Assembly: GCA_026214975.1 (NCBI GenBank)
Contig: JAOBSW010001076.1
Location: 1 to 64,000, forward strand
Length of the DNA stretch: 64,000 bases
Reading direction: 5' to 3'
Origin: Gentiana macrophylla
Lineage: Eukaryota; Streptophyta; Magnoliopsida; Gentianales; Gentianaceae
This document shows, in pieces, positions 46,607 to 59,189 of the stretch. A program made the position numbers and the translations under genes. The notes beneath the pieces were generated by a model. It searched no databases. It saw only the letters and a list, made by a program, of their open reading frames with translations, and was not told where the DNA came from. The stretch's first letter is position 1. The number at the start of each line of letters is the position of its first letter.

Positions 46607-47114
46607 TCTGAACATTTTATGATATGTTGAAACTTAAACAATTTATTTTCGAATAACTAAGTTTTTGATCTTTATTTTATATTAATTTCGTATGATTTTA
46701 TTTTACGCACCGTGTAGTAAATTTTGTCGATATCAATATTCTACAAAAATAAAAAATAAAATAGGAAACAACAGTTTTTAAGCAAAAAATTTCACAAACT
46801 AGAAAAATTCTGGGCATTTTCAAGCCAAAAACAACTCTGTTAGGGAATAGTAGTTCCCGGATCGATCCGACCTGATCCTGGATCGATCCGGTGTTAGCTT
46901 GCCGACCTGACAGGGATTTTAATCTGATAGGCCGGATCGATCCGGCCCTTTCTCGGATCGATCCGGGAAACCCAATAAATGCCAAAACAAAGATCTTTTC
47001 TACTTTTGCACGATGTGTATGTTTCTATATAAGGAAATATCAGCCAGCTTAAAAACTTGCTCATTTCTTACTCATCTCTTCTTCACTGCTCTGAATAAGT
47101 TTTTTTTTTTAATT
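46607..47114 (+). promoter_or_regulatory. Palindrome-TATA module upstream of the second envelope-position ORF
   Basis: Four palindromes in two pairs are present: ccggatcgatccga (46857-46870) with ctggatcgatccgg (46878-46891), and ggccggatcgatccggcc (46930-46947, 18 bp perfect) with tcggatcgatccgg (46953-46966). 'tatataa' at 47026-47032 follows, then an 82-bp pyrimidine-rich leader to the ATG at 47115. The order palindromes, TATA, leader, ATG looks like a complete plant core promoter and repeats the LTR design. Confidence 0.6.
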
Positions 47115-47930
47115 ATGTCTAATCACTCGACTTCCTCCGTTAATAGTTACGAACCACTGACTCCAGATGCTGTCGTTCCCGCTTCTCAATCCTCTTCTTT
47201 CCATAATAATATCCCAATAAGTGTGAATTTTGTTAATTCTCCTATACTGATGGAGAAGGGATTAAACACGGAGAAATTAGATCAATGGGGTCGAAATTTA
47301 ATCCGAGGCTGTGGTTGGAGAAAGTTGGTTAGGCATCCCCGATGTAGAATCAACATTTCTGTTGTTCGAGATTTTTACGCATCTCTATCGGACGTCACGA
47401 CGGTAGCGCAACTCATCTTATTCTTTGTTCGGGTATGGTTATAACCTTTTCTTCAGTCGTTGTTAATCAAAATTTTGAAATCCCGCCATGTAGCTTTGTT
47501 CCAAAGCCACATTTTGAGTTTCAATGGGAGCTCGGAAATGCCTATAATCTTGTCAATCACACTGTCGAAGCATTTCAGTATGTGTTTCCACTTTTTGACC
47601 ATGACTATGATTCATCCACTTTGGCTTTACCCCTCATCGAGGGCATGGAAACACTTTATTAATTCCCGAATCTATCCCACTAGTGACTTTTCTCGGGTTT
47701 CTTGACGACGAGATGCTTTATTGTATGCAATAGCTGTTGGAGCATATGTGGTGGGGATTTTAATATACAAGACGGCCATTAATTTCGCGGTGGAAAGGCG
47801 TAGTAGAGGAAGGCCGATGCCTTTTTTGGCTTATATCGGTGATGTGTGTTCATTTGAATGGAGTCCCCGAGGTTGCTACTGGACGAGATTTATCCTTCTC
47901 GTGATTCTCATATGGGATCGCTTCGGTTGA
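47115..47930 (+). pseudogene. Second envelope-position ORF of A, badly broken
   Basis: The ATG at 47115 gives MSNHSTSSVNSYEPLTPD. The frame resembles the first ORF's domain: EKGLNTEKLDQWGRNLIRGCGW...NISVVRDFYASLS corresponds to ERGLDFNNLG...MTLVSEFYSLLA. Later, in other frames, LNYAIAVGAYV-like and RPMPFLAYIGDVC (about 47719-47850) correspond to the MINGIAVDVGKVMYRR...HMPFPCFISSLC region. Frame changes occur near 47425 and 47700, with stops at 47442-47444 and 47660-47662. It is therefore a diverged, degenerate paralogue of 45086-46606 and not a simple continuation. It lacks the Pro/Ser-rich tail. Product unknown. Confidence 0.6.
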
Positions 47931-48982
47931 TACTCCCGGTTGCTCATCTGATTTGATATGTTTTGGATGGAATGAGTTTATGTTTGGTTGTTGGTTTAAT
48001 ATAAGTTGGTTGGTAGTAGGATGTTTAATTTAATGTTTTCTTAATTAGTAGCTTAATATTATGTTTAATTAATTCTCTTGTAATAGTTTTATTATGTTTA
48101 ATATATATGTTGTTTTATTTAATTTTATTATTTTAGTTCAATCCTAGTAATGTTAGTAATATCATTTAAAAACGAAAAAAAATCATATAATATTTTAATT
48201 TTTTCTAACCTAATTTTTTATTACTCACTGAACATCGGGACGATGCCACTTCGTAAGTAGGGAGTAGAGTTAGGTTAGTAAATAAAAATTAAAAATTTTC
48301 ATATAAATTTATACTTAATTGCTTAATACTTAGTTTAAATTTTTCTTGAATAAATTTAAGTAGATAATATATAATTAATATGAATAAAAATAATATAAAT
48401 TGGTAAGAATAGATTTTTAATTAAGTAAAGTAAATTAGATATATTATAATTATATTATATATGTCAGTTTTAGATTTTTATAAGATTTTAAGTATATGTA
48501 ACTATACATAAATATTATCGAGTATTTTTTTATGAAATTTAGCAAATATACTTTTATCTATAATGAAATGTTAGAATAATTTTCTTTTCAAAACGAAATA
48601 TGAATATGGAATCGAACTAGGAATGACGATTTTTGCATAACTTTGATCGGTTTATAGCCAAATAAGCCTACCCGAATAAAATTTTCAATTTTTTTCCCCA
48701 CCTCACCAAATAGAAAGTGGCGCGGACCTCACTCGAAATAGCCATTTGTGATTAACCAATTATAACCGAATTTAACCTATTTTGGTCTACATTTCCTAAA
48801 ATTCCCACGAGTTTATGCGTCTTAAGAAAGGAGATGATGACATAAAAACTAAATATCGATGCAAAAGAATGGTATATCTTTGAGATTGGAAAAGTTAGAT
48901 AGGTATTAATATATTCGATCTCACCTCATGACGCTTGCAAGATAGTCGATTTTGGCAATGAGTTCGAGGTATGTTAATATTC

Positions 48983-49080
<98 letters not shown>

Positions 49081-49557
49081 AATGAAATAATATTAGGATG
49101 TTATTGATCGAGATATTTTGATAAAAAATATGAAGGTGTAAATACGCATTTCGACTTGCTTATTTCTCTTTTGATTTCCTTTTCTATCCTTTCGATTAAC
49201 CAACACCCTGAGCCTAAAACGTTATAAGCCATTTTGCCAACTACTTGACTTAGTCCTTGATTCCAAATATTTCATATAAGTTGAGATAGGAGAATAATTC
49301 TAGAATTTTAATTATATTTATTAAGTAAATTATGTAGAATTTCATTTAAATGATATTTGATAAATAATTTATCTAAGTTATATACACTTTTTATCTTGTT
49401 AATCTCTAAGAAAAGATACAATTAATATATTTATAATATTGAAATAATATTTTACTGACTTGAATTTAATCTACCAAGTATATCATTTTTATTGTAATTT
49501 TTATATATTACCGCTTATTTTGCTCGAGGACAATCAAAAAGCTAAGTAGGGAGTAGT
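47931..49557 (+). other. Non-coding 3' internal region of A
   Basis: No gene is seen. It is very AT-rich, with a (TA)n microsatellite at about 48986-49073. 'cgatctcacctcatgacgct' (48917 on) and 'gctcgaggacaatcaaaaag' (49522 on) match the 3' internal region of C. The polypurine tract is 'aagtagggag' (49545-49554), shortly before the LTR at 49558. Confidence 0.8.
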
Positions 49558-49785
49558 TGATGTATAACATTTATATGATAAAAATTACGATATTTTATAT
49601 ATTTTATCAACTCTTTCTATATAAAATATAAGAAATTATAACGATAATCTTATGTAATATCAATAGTTAGGAATAAATCTAAAATAATATAAAAATCTAG
49701 TAAAAGGAATAAAAAGTTATAAATTTTGTACCGGTTTTGTAACCGGAGTGTTGTGTCAGATTTACGTGGGTATTTTTGATGTTTT
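49558..49785 (+). repeat. 3' LTR of element A, first segment
   Basis: The first 228 bp (TGATGTATAAC...) are nearly identical to 5459-5690, then interrupted by E after 'gtttt' (49781-49785). Confidence 0.93.
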
Positions 49786-51847
49786 TGTTAGGAAATCTAC
49801 GCGGGAACGCAGCGGAATTTAAAATTTATTTCCTTTTAACCAGGATCGACTTCGTTTAAGCAATAAACAAACGAGCTAGTAGACGGTGGTTACCTTGGTT
49901 GATCTATAAGATCGACGCTTTGACCGTCTAAGGAGAGTAGTTCTGCATAGAGCCGCCCAAGTGTTCGGCCTCTACCGCTAGTCCACACGAACAGCCCGCC
50001 GGAATCCCATCATGGATTGCTATTGGAAAACTCCGGTTGCTAGACCGGCCCTTTTCCCCTCTCTCGAACTCTATATAGGTTGCTCTCCAATTTTACACAA
50101 GAACTATTAGCTCTTGGAATTATGATGTACAAAAGAGCTTGACACCCACCTCTTATTTATAGTGTAGGTGGCGCCCCAATGAAGAGTGGAGGAGAAGAAA
50201 ACCTTTTCCCAATAAAATAAGGAAAATATATTTGATTGATTTATCTCATTTATTACAATATCTCATATTAAATAAATCTAGGATATTGTCAATATCTTAT
50301 ATTGAATATTCCCAAGATATTGTCAATATCTAATATTGACTATCTTTATTTTATTACCATAAATCAATTTACACATGTGTATATATCACATATATATAAC
50401 ACATATAAATCTATATATATATATCTTGAAAACAAATGTGCACAAGCACATTCCAAGTGCAAGTCACGCATGTGACTATATATATTTAATAATTAATATC
50501 TTATATTAACATATATGGTAATCTTATTAATTAAATTGCACAATCCAAGTGTATCTTATACACATTGAATGTGGCGCCCTTTGACCAACAAATTGGCTTC
50601 CGGAATATTCTTTAATTAATAATATAATACTATGATTAATTAATTTGCAAAATACATGTGTATCAATATACATATATATTTTTGACATATGTATCTAAAT
50701 ACATATATTTAATTAATCACCATAATTAATATCTTGTATTATATTTATTCATAATAAATAAATACCACCATACTAATTTACCACTATAACCTTTATAGTC
50801 TCGAGATAAACTTTCCTTATTTGGTTATCATCTATAACCACATTTTAATCCGGCTAGATGTTCTTATGTTTGTGACCCGATAGGCTTCCGAATATGTTGG
50901 CCGTAGACACAAAGTGCAAATTACGAAAATGCCCTTCATACCTAACGATCACGGGATAGCGTCAGCAACACACCGTGACCCCAATCATCGGAAGAGTCAA
51001 AGCGCAATGACTACTACCTTTCATGTGAAGCGATTACCGTGTAACTTACAATCCTATCATTTGTAATAATATCCATACGGTCGTTAGTCGAGTGTCAAAA
51101 CATCAATGACCGTATCTTATAACGGATATCAAGCTCTCTCGAAGTAACTCATTTACTCCCACTTTGCAAAGATTCACGAGAGTAAGACATTCCTTATAAG
51201 AAGGCCATTTCGGATATTCGATCCCAATCATAGGATACGCGATTCCCGGACGACCAATCATGTATACTCCGCATGCTTGATGATCATACCCAATCACTAC
51301 CGCATGATCGCCCCATGGCTGGAAACCTCAATAGTGTCAAAGCATGACAATCCACACCGTGATGCCATGAAGACTCGGTCAAAGGATAATTACACAACCG
51401 TCACATAGTGTGACACTTATCCGTGTAAGTGGGTCGGTCCTAACGTCGCATTCTCTAATACACGTCCACGCACGGTCAAGTGTCTCTACACTTCGATAGA
51501 GCGAGATCTATCCACGCCCACGAAGGCGAAGACATCTAATACGTGCTAGTCTGTTTATACTATCAATGTCCTGTTTAATAGTACATCAGCCTAGAGACAT
51601 TTAAGTATCAAACTTATTAAAGTGATTAGAGATCTCATCAACCATAATCTCCTATCATGGTTTCTCTATCACAGTTTAATACTAAGGACGTCATCATATA
51701 ACAATTCACAATTGGTTCTTTAAAAGAACATATATATGACAACAGAAAAGCCATTTAATATATGTATAAACATAAAGAAATAGTAGAAATGATCCGACCC
51801 GGTCGGATCCGGTCCAACCCGATTGGGTTTAGGACACTATTCCAACA
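49786..51847 (-). repeat. 3' LTR of element E
   Basis: The LTR runs tgttagg...ccaaca on the plus strand. The minus-strand TATA 'tataaata' is at 50161-50154. Compared with D it has an extra block around 'gtgcacaagcacattccaag' (50439 on). The frame 51103-51297 is part of the LTR ORF described for D. Confidence 0.93.
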
Positions 51848-54800
51848 ATCTCCCACTTGGCCTAAAACCAATCACTAGCACACACAAGACCAAGTTGAAA
51901 CACAAGAATCTCATGCAATACTCGCAACTAGCCTTAGCCATGAACGGATCGCTATCCGTGGGGACTCAGACTATCTTCATATCATGTTCCAAATGACCAA
52001 GTCAAAGGAACTGTCTCAACACACACACGAATCTCTGACGAGACCCTGGTCCTTGCTTCAAGAAATGAATCCACTTACTATATCAGCTATATAGAAAAGG
52101 TGGAAGAACCATACAAGGTTCAATAATGAACCTTCCAGATCCATGTCTTTGCTCCGCTAGCCTCTAAGGCACTCTTGTGTTTTGGCTATGTTGTAGAGTT
52201 TACAGTGACCCATAGGCTAGAACATTTCCAGCTCACTGTATCACTTAATCGAAGTGACTGCAAACCCAGACCGTAGCTCCCACTCGCCTTCATAAGACTC
52301 AGGATACACGTCTGTATAACTATATTTGTTCAATTCCAAGTTTCGATAAACTAGAAACCTTTCCTTAACTTGTTTAAGGATATTCTCGACATTCACCAGA
52401 TTTACTTTCATACTTGCTCATGACTATTCATGGACTATGAACATCTGGCATTACTTTTATGATGGTTCCTATCGCATTATCAAAGGAAACCTTCCACAAG
52501 CATCATCATCTTTCACCTCATCTTTAGGACCAACGTCCTAACACAGATAGATCTTGCGATGTATGCTAAACTTCTTTTAGCATCACATCTATATGGGTAA
52601 ACTATAATCTAACAGCAGTTAAATCTATCACTATAGATTCTCATTTATTAAAATAAGAACTGCTAATCCAAGTGCTTTCGTAAAGATCTTGAACTACCAA
52701 ACATTAATTGACTGTGACATGGGGTGATAATTCTCGAGAGAGATATCCAATACCTTACTCAAAATCGTAACACACTCCCACTATCCATCTTGCACATGGG
52801 GCATATCCTTCTTTTGACTAAATCAAACTCCTTTGATTATCAAACAAAGAAATTGTCTAGAGAAACTTGTTTGAGTCCATAAATGAATCTCGTGGGCTTA
52901 CATATCATGTTATTGTCTATGAACATCGAGCTTTCTGCTCAACGTCATCAACACTATCATATAGCCATGATACGAAGTTATAACAAGTATTATCTGAATA
53001 GAACTGGGCTCAGGCTTACAGGGACATTCCCTGCAGGTAAAGGCAGAGACTAGGTTCATAACCTGGTTGTCCTTGATGGAATCTAATTCGAGATATTATG
53101 GCTCTGGCCATATCTCTCAATCTTGCCTTTCAAACATTCTTTCATAAGTCGTGAGATATTCATTCTTCAAGATGAACATACCAACGACCTTTTCGAGGCT
53201 TGAGGTTATCCATGGACTTACGAGAACTTTTGTGTGCACCGAGCAAAGTGTTATACACCTCATCGCTATCACGGCGTCTGCTCATGTTCCAATGGTTGAA
53301 TGTATCTTTGTGGTTCTCAAACTTTTTGAGATCGATTCACTCCCACTGTTTCTTTTGGAAGAAACACTTCCTTTAGAAACTGACATGTTTGGAGACAAAC
53401 ATTTTGCTCCATGACAAGTAAATAATATCTAGCGTACTTGCTAAGATATTCCACAAAGTCTCACACGTCGTACTAGGCTCCAAGCCTTTCTGACTTTGCC
53501 TATGACAACTTCAAATCATCGGTTAAGATAGATTCGACATTATCCCCTTCCATATCTAATATGGAATTTATTCAACCTTTATTCTTTGGAACTCGGTTAA
53601 GTATGAGGGCACTTACCCGAAACGGGTAAGGGATACATCGCATGGCTTGCGTCACACCTTTATCATATAAAGTGTTATTTCCATTTTGGGAACACAATCT
53701 AATTGCGTATCCCAAAAATGGTATCCTTCAAGGGAGAATCTTATTCCTTTCAGACGACTTCTGAAACACCCTTCAGGTATTAATTACTTCAATCCAATTG
53801 AAGATTAATTCCTAAGTAGCTCATCAATCTCATATTCGTACTAGCTCGAACTTTTCGGGCTTCCGAATTATGCACTTCACTGAGTACACTTGACTATTTC
53901 TAAAAATAGTCGTAGAGACTAATAAACAATTATTTGTGGCATTAATTGTCACAAGCCAACAAACATCGGTATGTTTAGGCTTCAGACAATTTTTCTAGAT
54001 TTTACAACATTTTCATAAAAGAGTATTTTAGTCATCTTTAGGTAAGATACGTATTACCCACATGATTCATAATCATATGGTTCAACATCATCAGAATGAC
54101 GTTTAATTACACGCTTCCCTCCCAGAGAGACTATGTCTAGAACAACCACAAATATTAAGGATAACAGCCACACAAATATTTAGTTGAGATCTTGTCACAT
54201 ATATCAACTATATAGTGACATCAATCTAGTATGTTAGATTCAGTGACCTTCCAACTTTATCGGAATAACATTTATTCTTTACAATTGAATGTGTCTACTA
54301 AATCCTAACAAATAACTGAAAGTATGTTCTTCATAAGAACCGAACATAATAACATTTATTTAGTTCCTTATCGTTTACTAGATCCGAATGTGGTAAGTGT
54401 TACAACGTTTGCTTCACCTTCCATATCTGTATTAACCTTTCTAGCTTAATCACACTCGTAAGATATCATATATCTAAGAGTTGACCTGAACTTAGATAGG
54501 TTTATCTCAACTCACTTGCCTAGAATAGAAACTTCAATAAGCTCTATATTTAAGCACATGCCCTAAATTTCCTTTTAATCCTTCAAGCACTTGTAAATAT
54601 TTCTTGGTGTAGTCTTCATAAAACTTAAGAAAGATCACAAGAGCTATGTCTTTGATTTCCTTTCATAAAGAAAATCTAAAGTTTATTAAATAGTTTATTT
54701 AACCTTTTGAATCGTATTCAAAACATTGACTATTTAATTAACCTTTAAGCAATGATAGAATTAAGTCGATACTTAAATCTTATAATTTTGAAAACAACCT

Positions 54801-57127
54801 TTCCAAAATTAGATGTAGTCATTCTTATCCAACGTTTGAATTAATTGTCATCGTATGACTGAATGATCATCTCGGATCGTATCCAATATATGACTAATTC
54901 GTTGAAACTTATTTCAAATGATTTAATCATATCATGAGCTTCCGCTTTCATTAATAATTAAAGTCTCGACCTTTGCATCAATTATGTAATCTCCTTGTCT
55001 CTAACTACTATAACGGGATGGCTCATGTCATTGCTTATTTTAAATGGATTAAAATTACTTAACCATATTTGAGAACGTTTCTCAAAATTAACAGTCATAA
55101 TTTGGTTTTACTAATTGAGAATTAAACATAAATATAAAGTTTGCTAAAACTACAACATAAAAATGAAAATAAATGAGTGTTGTTGTTTATACACGCAAAA
55201 TCAAAAATGGTCTTTTGGTTTATGATTTTGCTCCCACTAGTCAACTACTCCCAATTGACTTTCAAGAATTATTAATTTCTTTAGTGGACAAGATCCCACA
55301 AAACTACCGCGACCCCCGCTTTGGCTGGTGGGCCGAAAATAGTCTAATAGGTAGACAACATCCCTTTGTCAATCGTATCTTATACGACTCTTGTTGTTTG
55401 ACTAGTCAACTCTTTGACAATTTTTTCATCTTATGAAATAGTCAAACCCTTGCCTCTAAAATCCAAACGACCCCGCTTTGGCTGGTGGCCGAGAGAATTC
55501 TTAGTCAAGTCATAACCCCAATATTCGTGAGATCTCATACGATCATATCTCGATAATGACGATATACCGAGGTAGGTCAACCCCCTGCTTTGGGTGATGA
55601 GTTGGATCGAACAAGGACTCTTCACCGTCATTATAATATGGGGAGGCAATTTCAACTTGATTCTTTTGAGGTGGGAGTATTTAAATTAATTCACTTAATT
55701 AATTTTAATTACGGTCTCATCATAAATATGTCTATCTCTATAAACATACATCCTACACATTTATCTAGATCGTGCCTAGTCATGCATCTATCGTATCATA
55801 TAAAATAAATACAAGCACAAAATAAATAAATGCGTAAAGTAAACCGGTATGATCATGGACTTTTTCTGAGTGCGGTTTGAATACAAGCCCGACGAAACCA
55901 TGGTCACAATCTCAGGGTAGCTGCAAGCGCCAATAGGATCTTTAATGCTCCATTCTCCAATGGGATCTTTATTTTCGTCTCCATCTTCTCGCTCCATTCT
56001 TGTTACATTTAATTGCATCGAATAAAATAAATACACCCGCCGCTTTGGGGAGCTAACGGAATGGGATAAATGCGAAAATAAACTAGGTCACGTTCTTCAT
56101 AACGGCCTAGGACAATTTTTAAACCAAATGAAAAATTAAATCATTCACATCTATCCTATCGGTCGAGTCCATGATCAATCGGGTCCATATAATCATATTA
56201 TATCTACTATATCTAATCCATACAATAACATCTTATGAAAAAGATAAAATTAAAATTTAACTACTTGCGTCTTAATTAATCAATTAACATTTAATCTATT
56301 AAATAATTTTATCCAATCAATTAACTAATTAACATTTAATTAATTAAATGATTTAATCGAAATAAAATTAACGATTAATTTTAAACCGATTTTAATTTTA
56401 ATTTTAATTAATTAGAACTATTCCAAAATAAATCAAAATTAAAATTATTTCTCTTTTGTTTCTTTCCTTTTTGATTCGTAATCAAAAGGGATGCATTAGT
56501 TTCATAAACCAAATTTGGCTTAAGCTTTCGCCACTTTCCAAAATCAAAATTTTGGAAGTGGCTGCGCAAGCTGCGCTTTACAAATCAAATATTTGGAAAG
56601 GGCGCAGGCCTATTCCAAATCAAATATTTGGAAAGGCCAAATAATTTGGTTTAGGCACGCCACTTTTCAAAATCAAAATTTTGGAAGTGGCGCAGCAGCG
56701 CTTTCCCAAATCAAATATTTTGGAAAGGCGCAGCCTATTTCAAACAAAGTTTGGAAAGGCCATTATTATTTTAATGCCATGAGGCATCCCAATGGCCCAA
56801 ACTATTTGAACCATTGGTTAGCCACATGACACAACTAAACAAAGGAGGATTTATCAATCACAACTATGAACCATATTGAATCACAAAATACACAAAACAA
56901 AAATTTGGAGATCCACCAGCATTGACCGGCCGACTGCCGGCAGTAGGCTGCCGCCGCCGCCGCCGCCAGTCGGCCGAGCACCACCAGATCTCGTTTTTTT
57001 TTCTTTTCGTGTATCGATTTTGCAAATCAAAAATATTTCATCTTTTAATTACGTGATTTAAACGATAAAATTAACTACGCAAAATAACATGCTTATTGCT
57101 TAAGCTCGAAGCTCTCTCGATACCCTT
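51848..57127 (-). other. Internal region of E, no recognisable gene
   Basis: It is collinear with D throughout. It contains the 87-codon antisense frame (55173-55436), three 'ctttggctggtg'-type repeats (about 55316, 55475, 55588), the hairpin array (56511-56761) and a (CGG)n island (56930-56975). No gag or pol motif is present on the minus strand. Retention of the same 5.3 kb in two independent insertions shows that this is the transposing unit, supplied with proteins by another element. Confidence 0.78.
56511..56761 (-). repeat. Hairpin array in the leader of E
   Basis: The stems match those of D: ccaaatttgg (56509-56518), gccactttcc..ggaagtggc (56530-56562 and about 56659-56691), and ttccaaat/atttggaa types near 56581, 56612, 56704 and 56749. 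It begins about 350 nt after the primer site in element orientation. Confidence 0.8.
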
Positions 57128-59189
57128 TGTTAGAAATCTACGCGGAACGCAATGAATTTAAAATTTATTTCCTTTTAACCAGGATCGACCCGTTTAAGCA
57201 ATAAACAAACGAGCTAGTTGACGGTGGTTACCTTGGTTGATCTATAAGATCGACGCTTTGACCGTCTAAGGAGAGTAGTTTCGCATAGAGCCGCCCAAGT
57301 GTTCGGCCTCTACCGCTAGTCCCACGAACGACCCGCCGGAATCCCGTCATGGATTGCTATTGGAAAACTCCGGTTGCTAGACCGGCCTTTTCCCCTCTCT
57401 CTCGAACTCTATATAGGTTGCTCTCAATTTTACACAAGAACTATTAGCTCTTTGGAATTATGATGTACAAAAGAGCTTGACACCCACCTCTTATTTATAG
57501 TGTAGGTGGCGCCCAATGAAGAGTGGAGGAGAGAAAAACCTTTTCCCAATAAAATAAGGAAAATATATTTGATTGATTTATCTCATTTATTACAATATCT
57601 CATATTAAATAAATCTAGGATATTGTCAATATCTTATATTGAATATTCCCAAGATATTGTCAATATCTAATATTGACTATCTTTATTTTATTACCATAAA
57701 TCAATTTACACATGTGTATATATCACATATATATAACACATATAAATCTATATATATATATATATATCTTGAAAACAAATGTGCACAAGCACATTCCAAG
57801 TGCAAGTCACGCATGTGACTATATATATTTAATAATTAATATCTTATATTAACATATATGGTAATCTTATTAATTAAATTGCACAATCCAAGTGTATCTT
57901 ATACACATTGAATGTGGCGCCCCTTTGACCAACAAATTGGCTTCCGGAATATTCTTTAATTAATAATATAATACTATGATTAATTAATTTGCAAAATACA
58001 TGTGTATCAATATACATATATATTTTTGACATATGTATCTAAATACATATATTTAATTAATCACCATAATTAATATCTTGTATTATATTTATTCATAATA
58101 AATAAATACCACCATACTAATTTACCACTATAACCTTTATAGTCTCGAGATAAACTTTCCTTATTTGGTTATCATCTATAACCACATTTTAATCGGCTAG
58201 ATGTTCTTATGTGTGTGACCCGATAGGCTTCGAATATGTTGGCCGTAGACACAAAGTGCAAATTACGAAAATGCCCTTCATACCTAACGATCACGGGATA
58301 GCGTCAGCAACACACCGTGACCCCAATCATCGGAAGAGTCAAGCGCAATGACTACTACCTTTCATGTGAAAGCGATTACCGTGTAACTTACAATCCTATC
58401 ATTTGTAATAATATCCATACGGTCGTTAGTCGAGTGTCAAAACATCAACGACCGTATCTTATAATCTGGATATCAAGCTCTCTCGAAGTAACTCATTTAC
58501 TCCCACTTTGCAAAGATTCACGAGAGTAAGACATTCCTTATAAGAAGGCCATTTCGGATATTCGATCCCAATCATAGGATACGCGATTCCCGGACGACCA
58601 ATCATGTATACTCCGCGATGCTTGATGATCATACCCAATCACTACCGCATGATCGCCCCATGGCTGGGAAACCTCAATAGTGTCAAAGCATGACAATCCA
58701 CACCGTGATGCCATGAAGACTCCGGTCAAAAGGATAATTACACAACCGTCACATAGTGTGACACTTATCCGTGTAAGTGGGTCGATCTAACGTCGCATTC
58801 TCTAATACACGTCCACGTCACTGGTCCAAGTGTCTACACACCGATAAGCGAGATCTATCCCTTACTGAAGGCGAAGACATCTAATACGTGCTAGATCTGT
58901 TTATACTATCAATGTCTGTTTAATAGTACATCACTAGAGACATTTAAGTATCAAACTTATTAAAGTGATTAGAGATCTCATCAACCATAATCTCTATCAT
59001 GGTTTCTCTATCACGATTTAATACTAAGGGCGTCATCATATAACAATTCACAATTGGTTCTTTAAAAGAACATATATATGACAAATGTAAAAGCCATTTA
59101 ATATATGTATAAACATAAAGAAATAGTAGAAATGATCCGACCGGTCGGATCCGGTCCAACCCGATTGGGTTTAGGACACTATTCCAACA
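57128..59189 (-). repeat. 5' LTR of element E
   Basis: This 2062-bp LTR has minus-strand TATA at 57499-57492. Differences from 49786-51847 again involve CAG/CTG sites, for example 'gaacagcccgcc' against 'gaacgacccgcc', and 'acaacagaaaag' against 'acaaatgtaaaag'. Confidence 0.93.

Larger units (their letters stand above)
49786..59189 (-). mobile_element. Element E: second minus-strand element of the D family
   Basis: Two 2062-bp LTRs (49786-51847 and 57128-59189) of equal length flank 5280 bp of non-coding internal sequence collinear with D. The left flank is gtttt (49781-49785) and the right flank 'gatttt' (59190-59195), a 5-bp duplication with one inserted base. The polypurine tract at 51848-51860 and the decayed primer site near 57109-57124 set the orientation to minus. 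The LTRs look more alike than those of D, suggesting a more recent insertion. It lies in the 3' LTR of A, in the same orientation as D in the 5' LTR. Confidence 0.92.

Noticed and set aside
48986..49073. Satellite or centromeric repeat
   Set aside because: A simple (TA)n microsatellite inside the non-coding 3' region of A.
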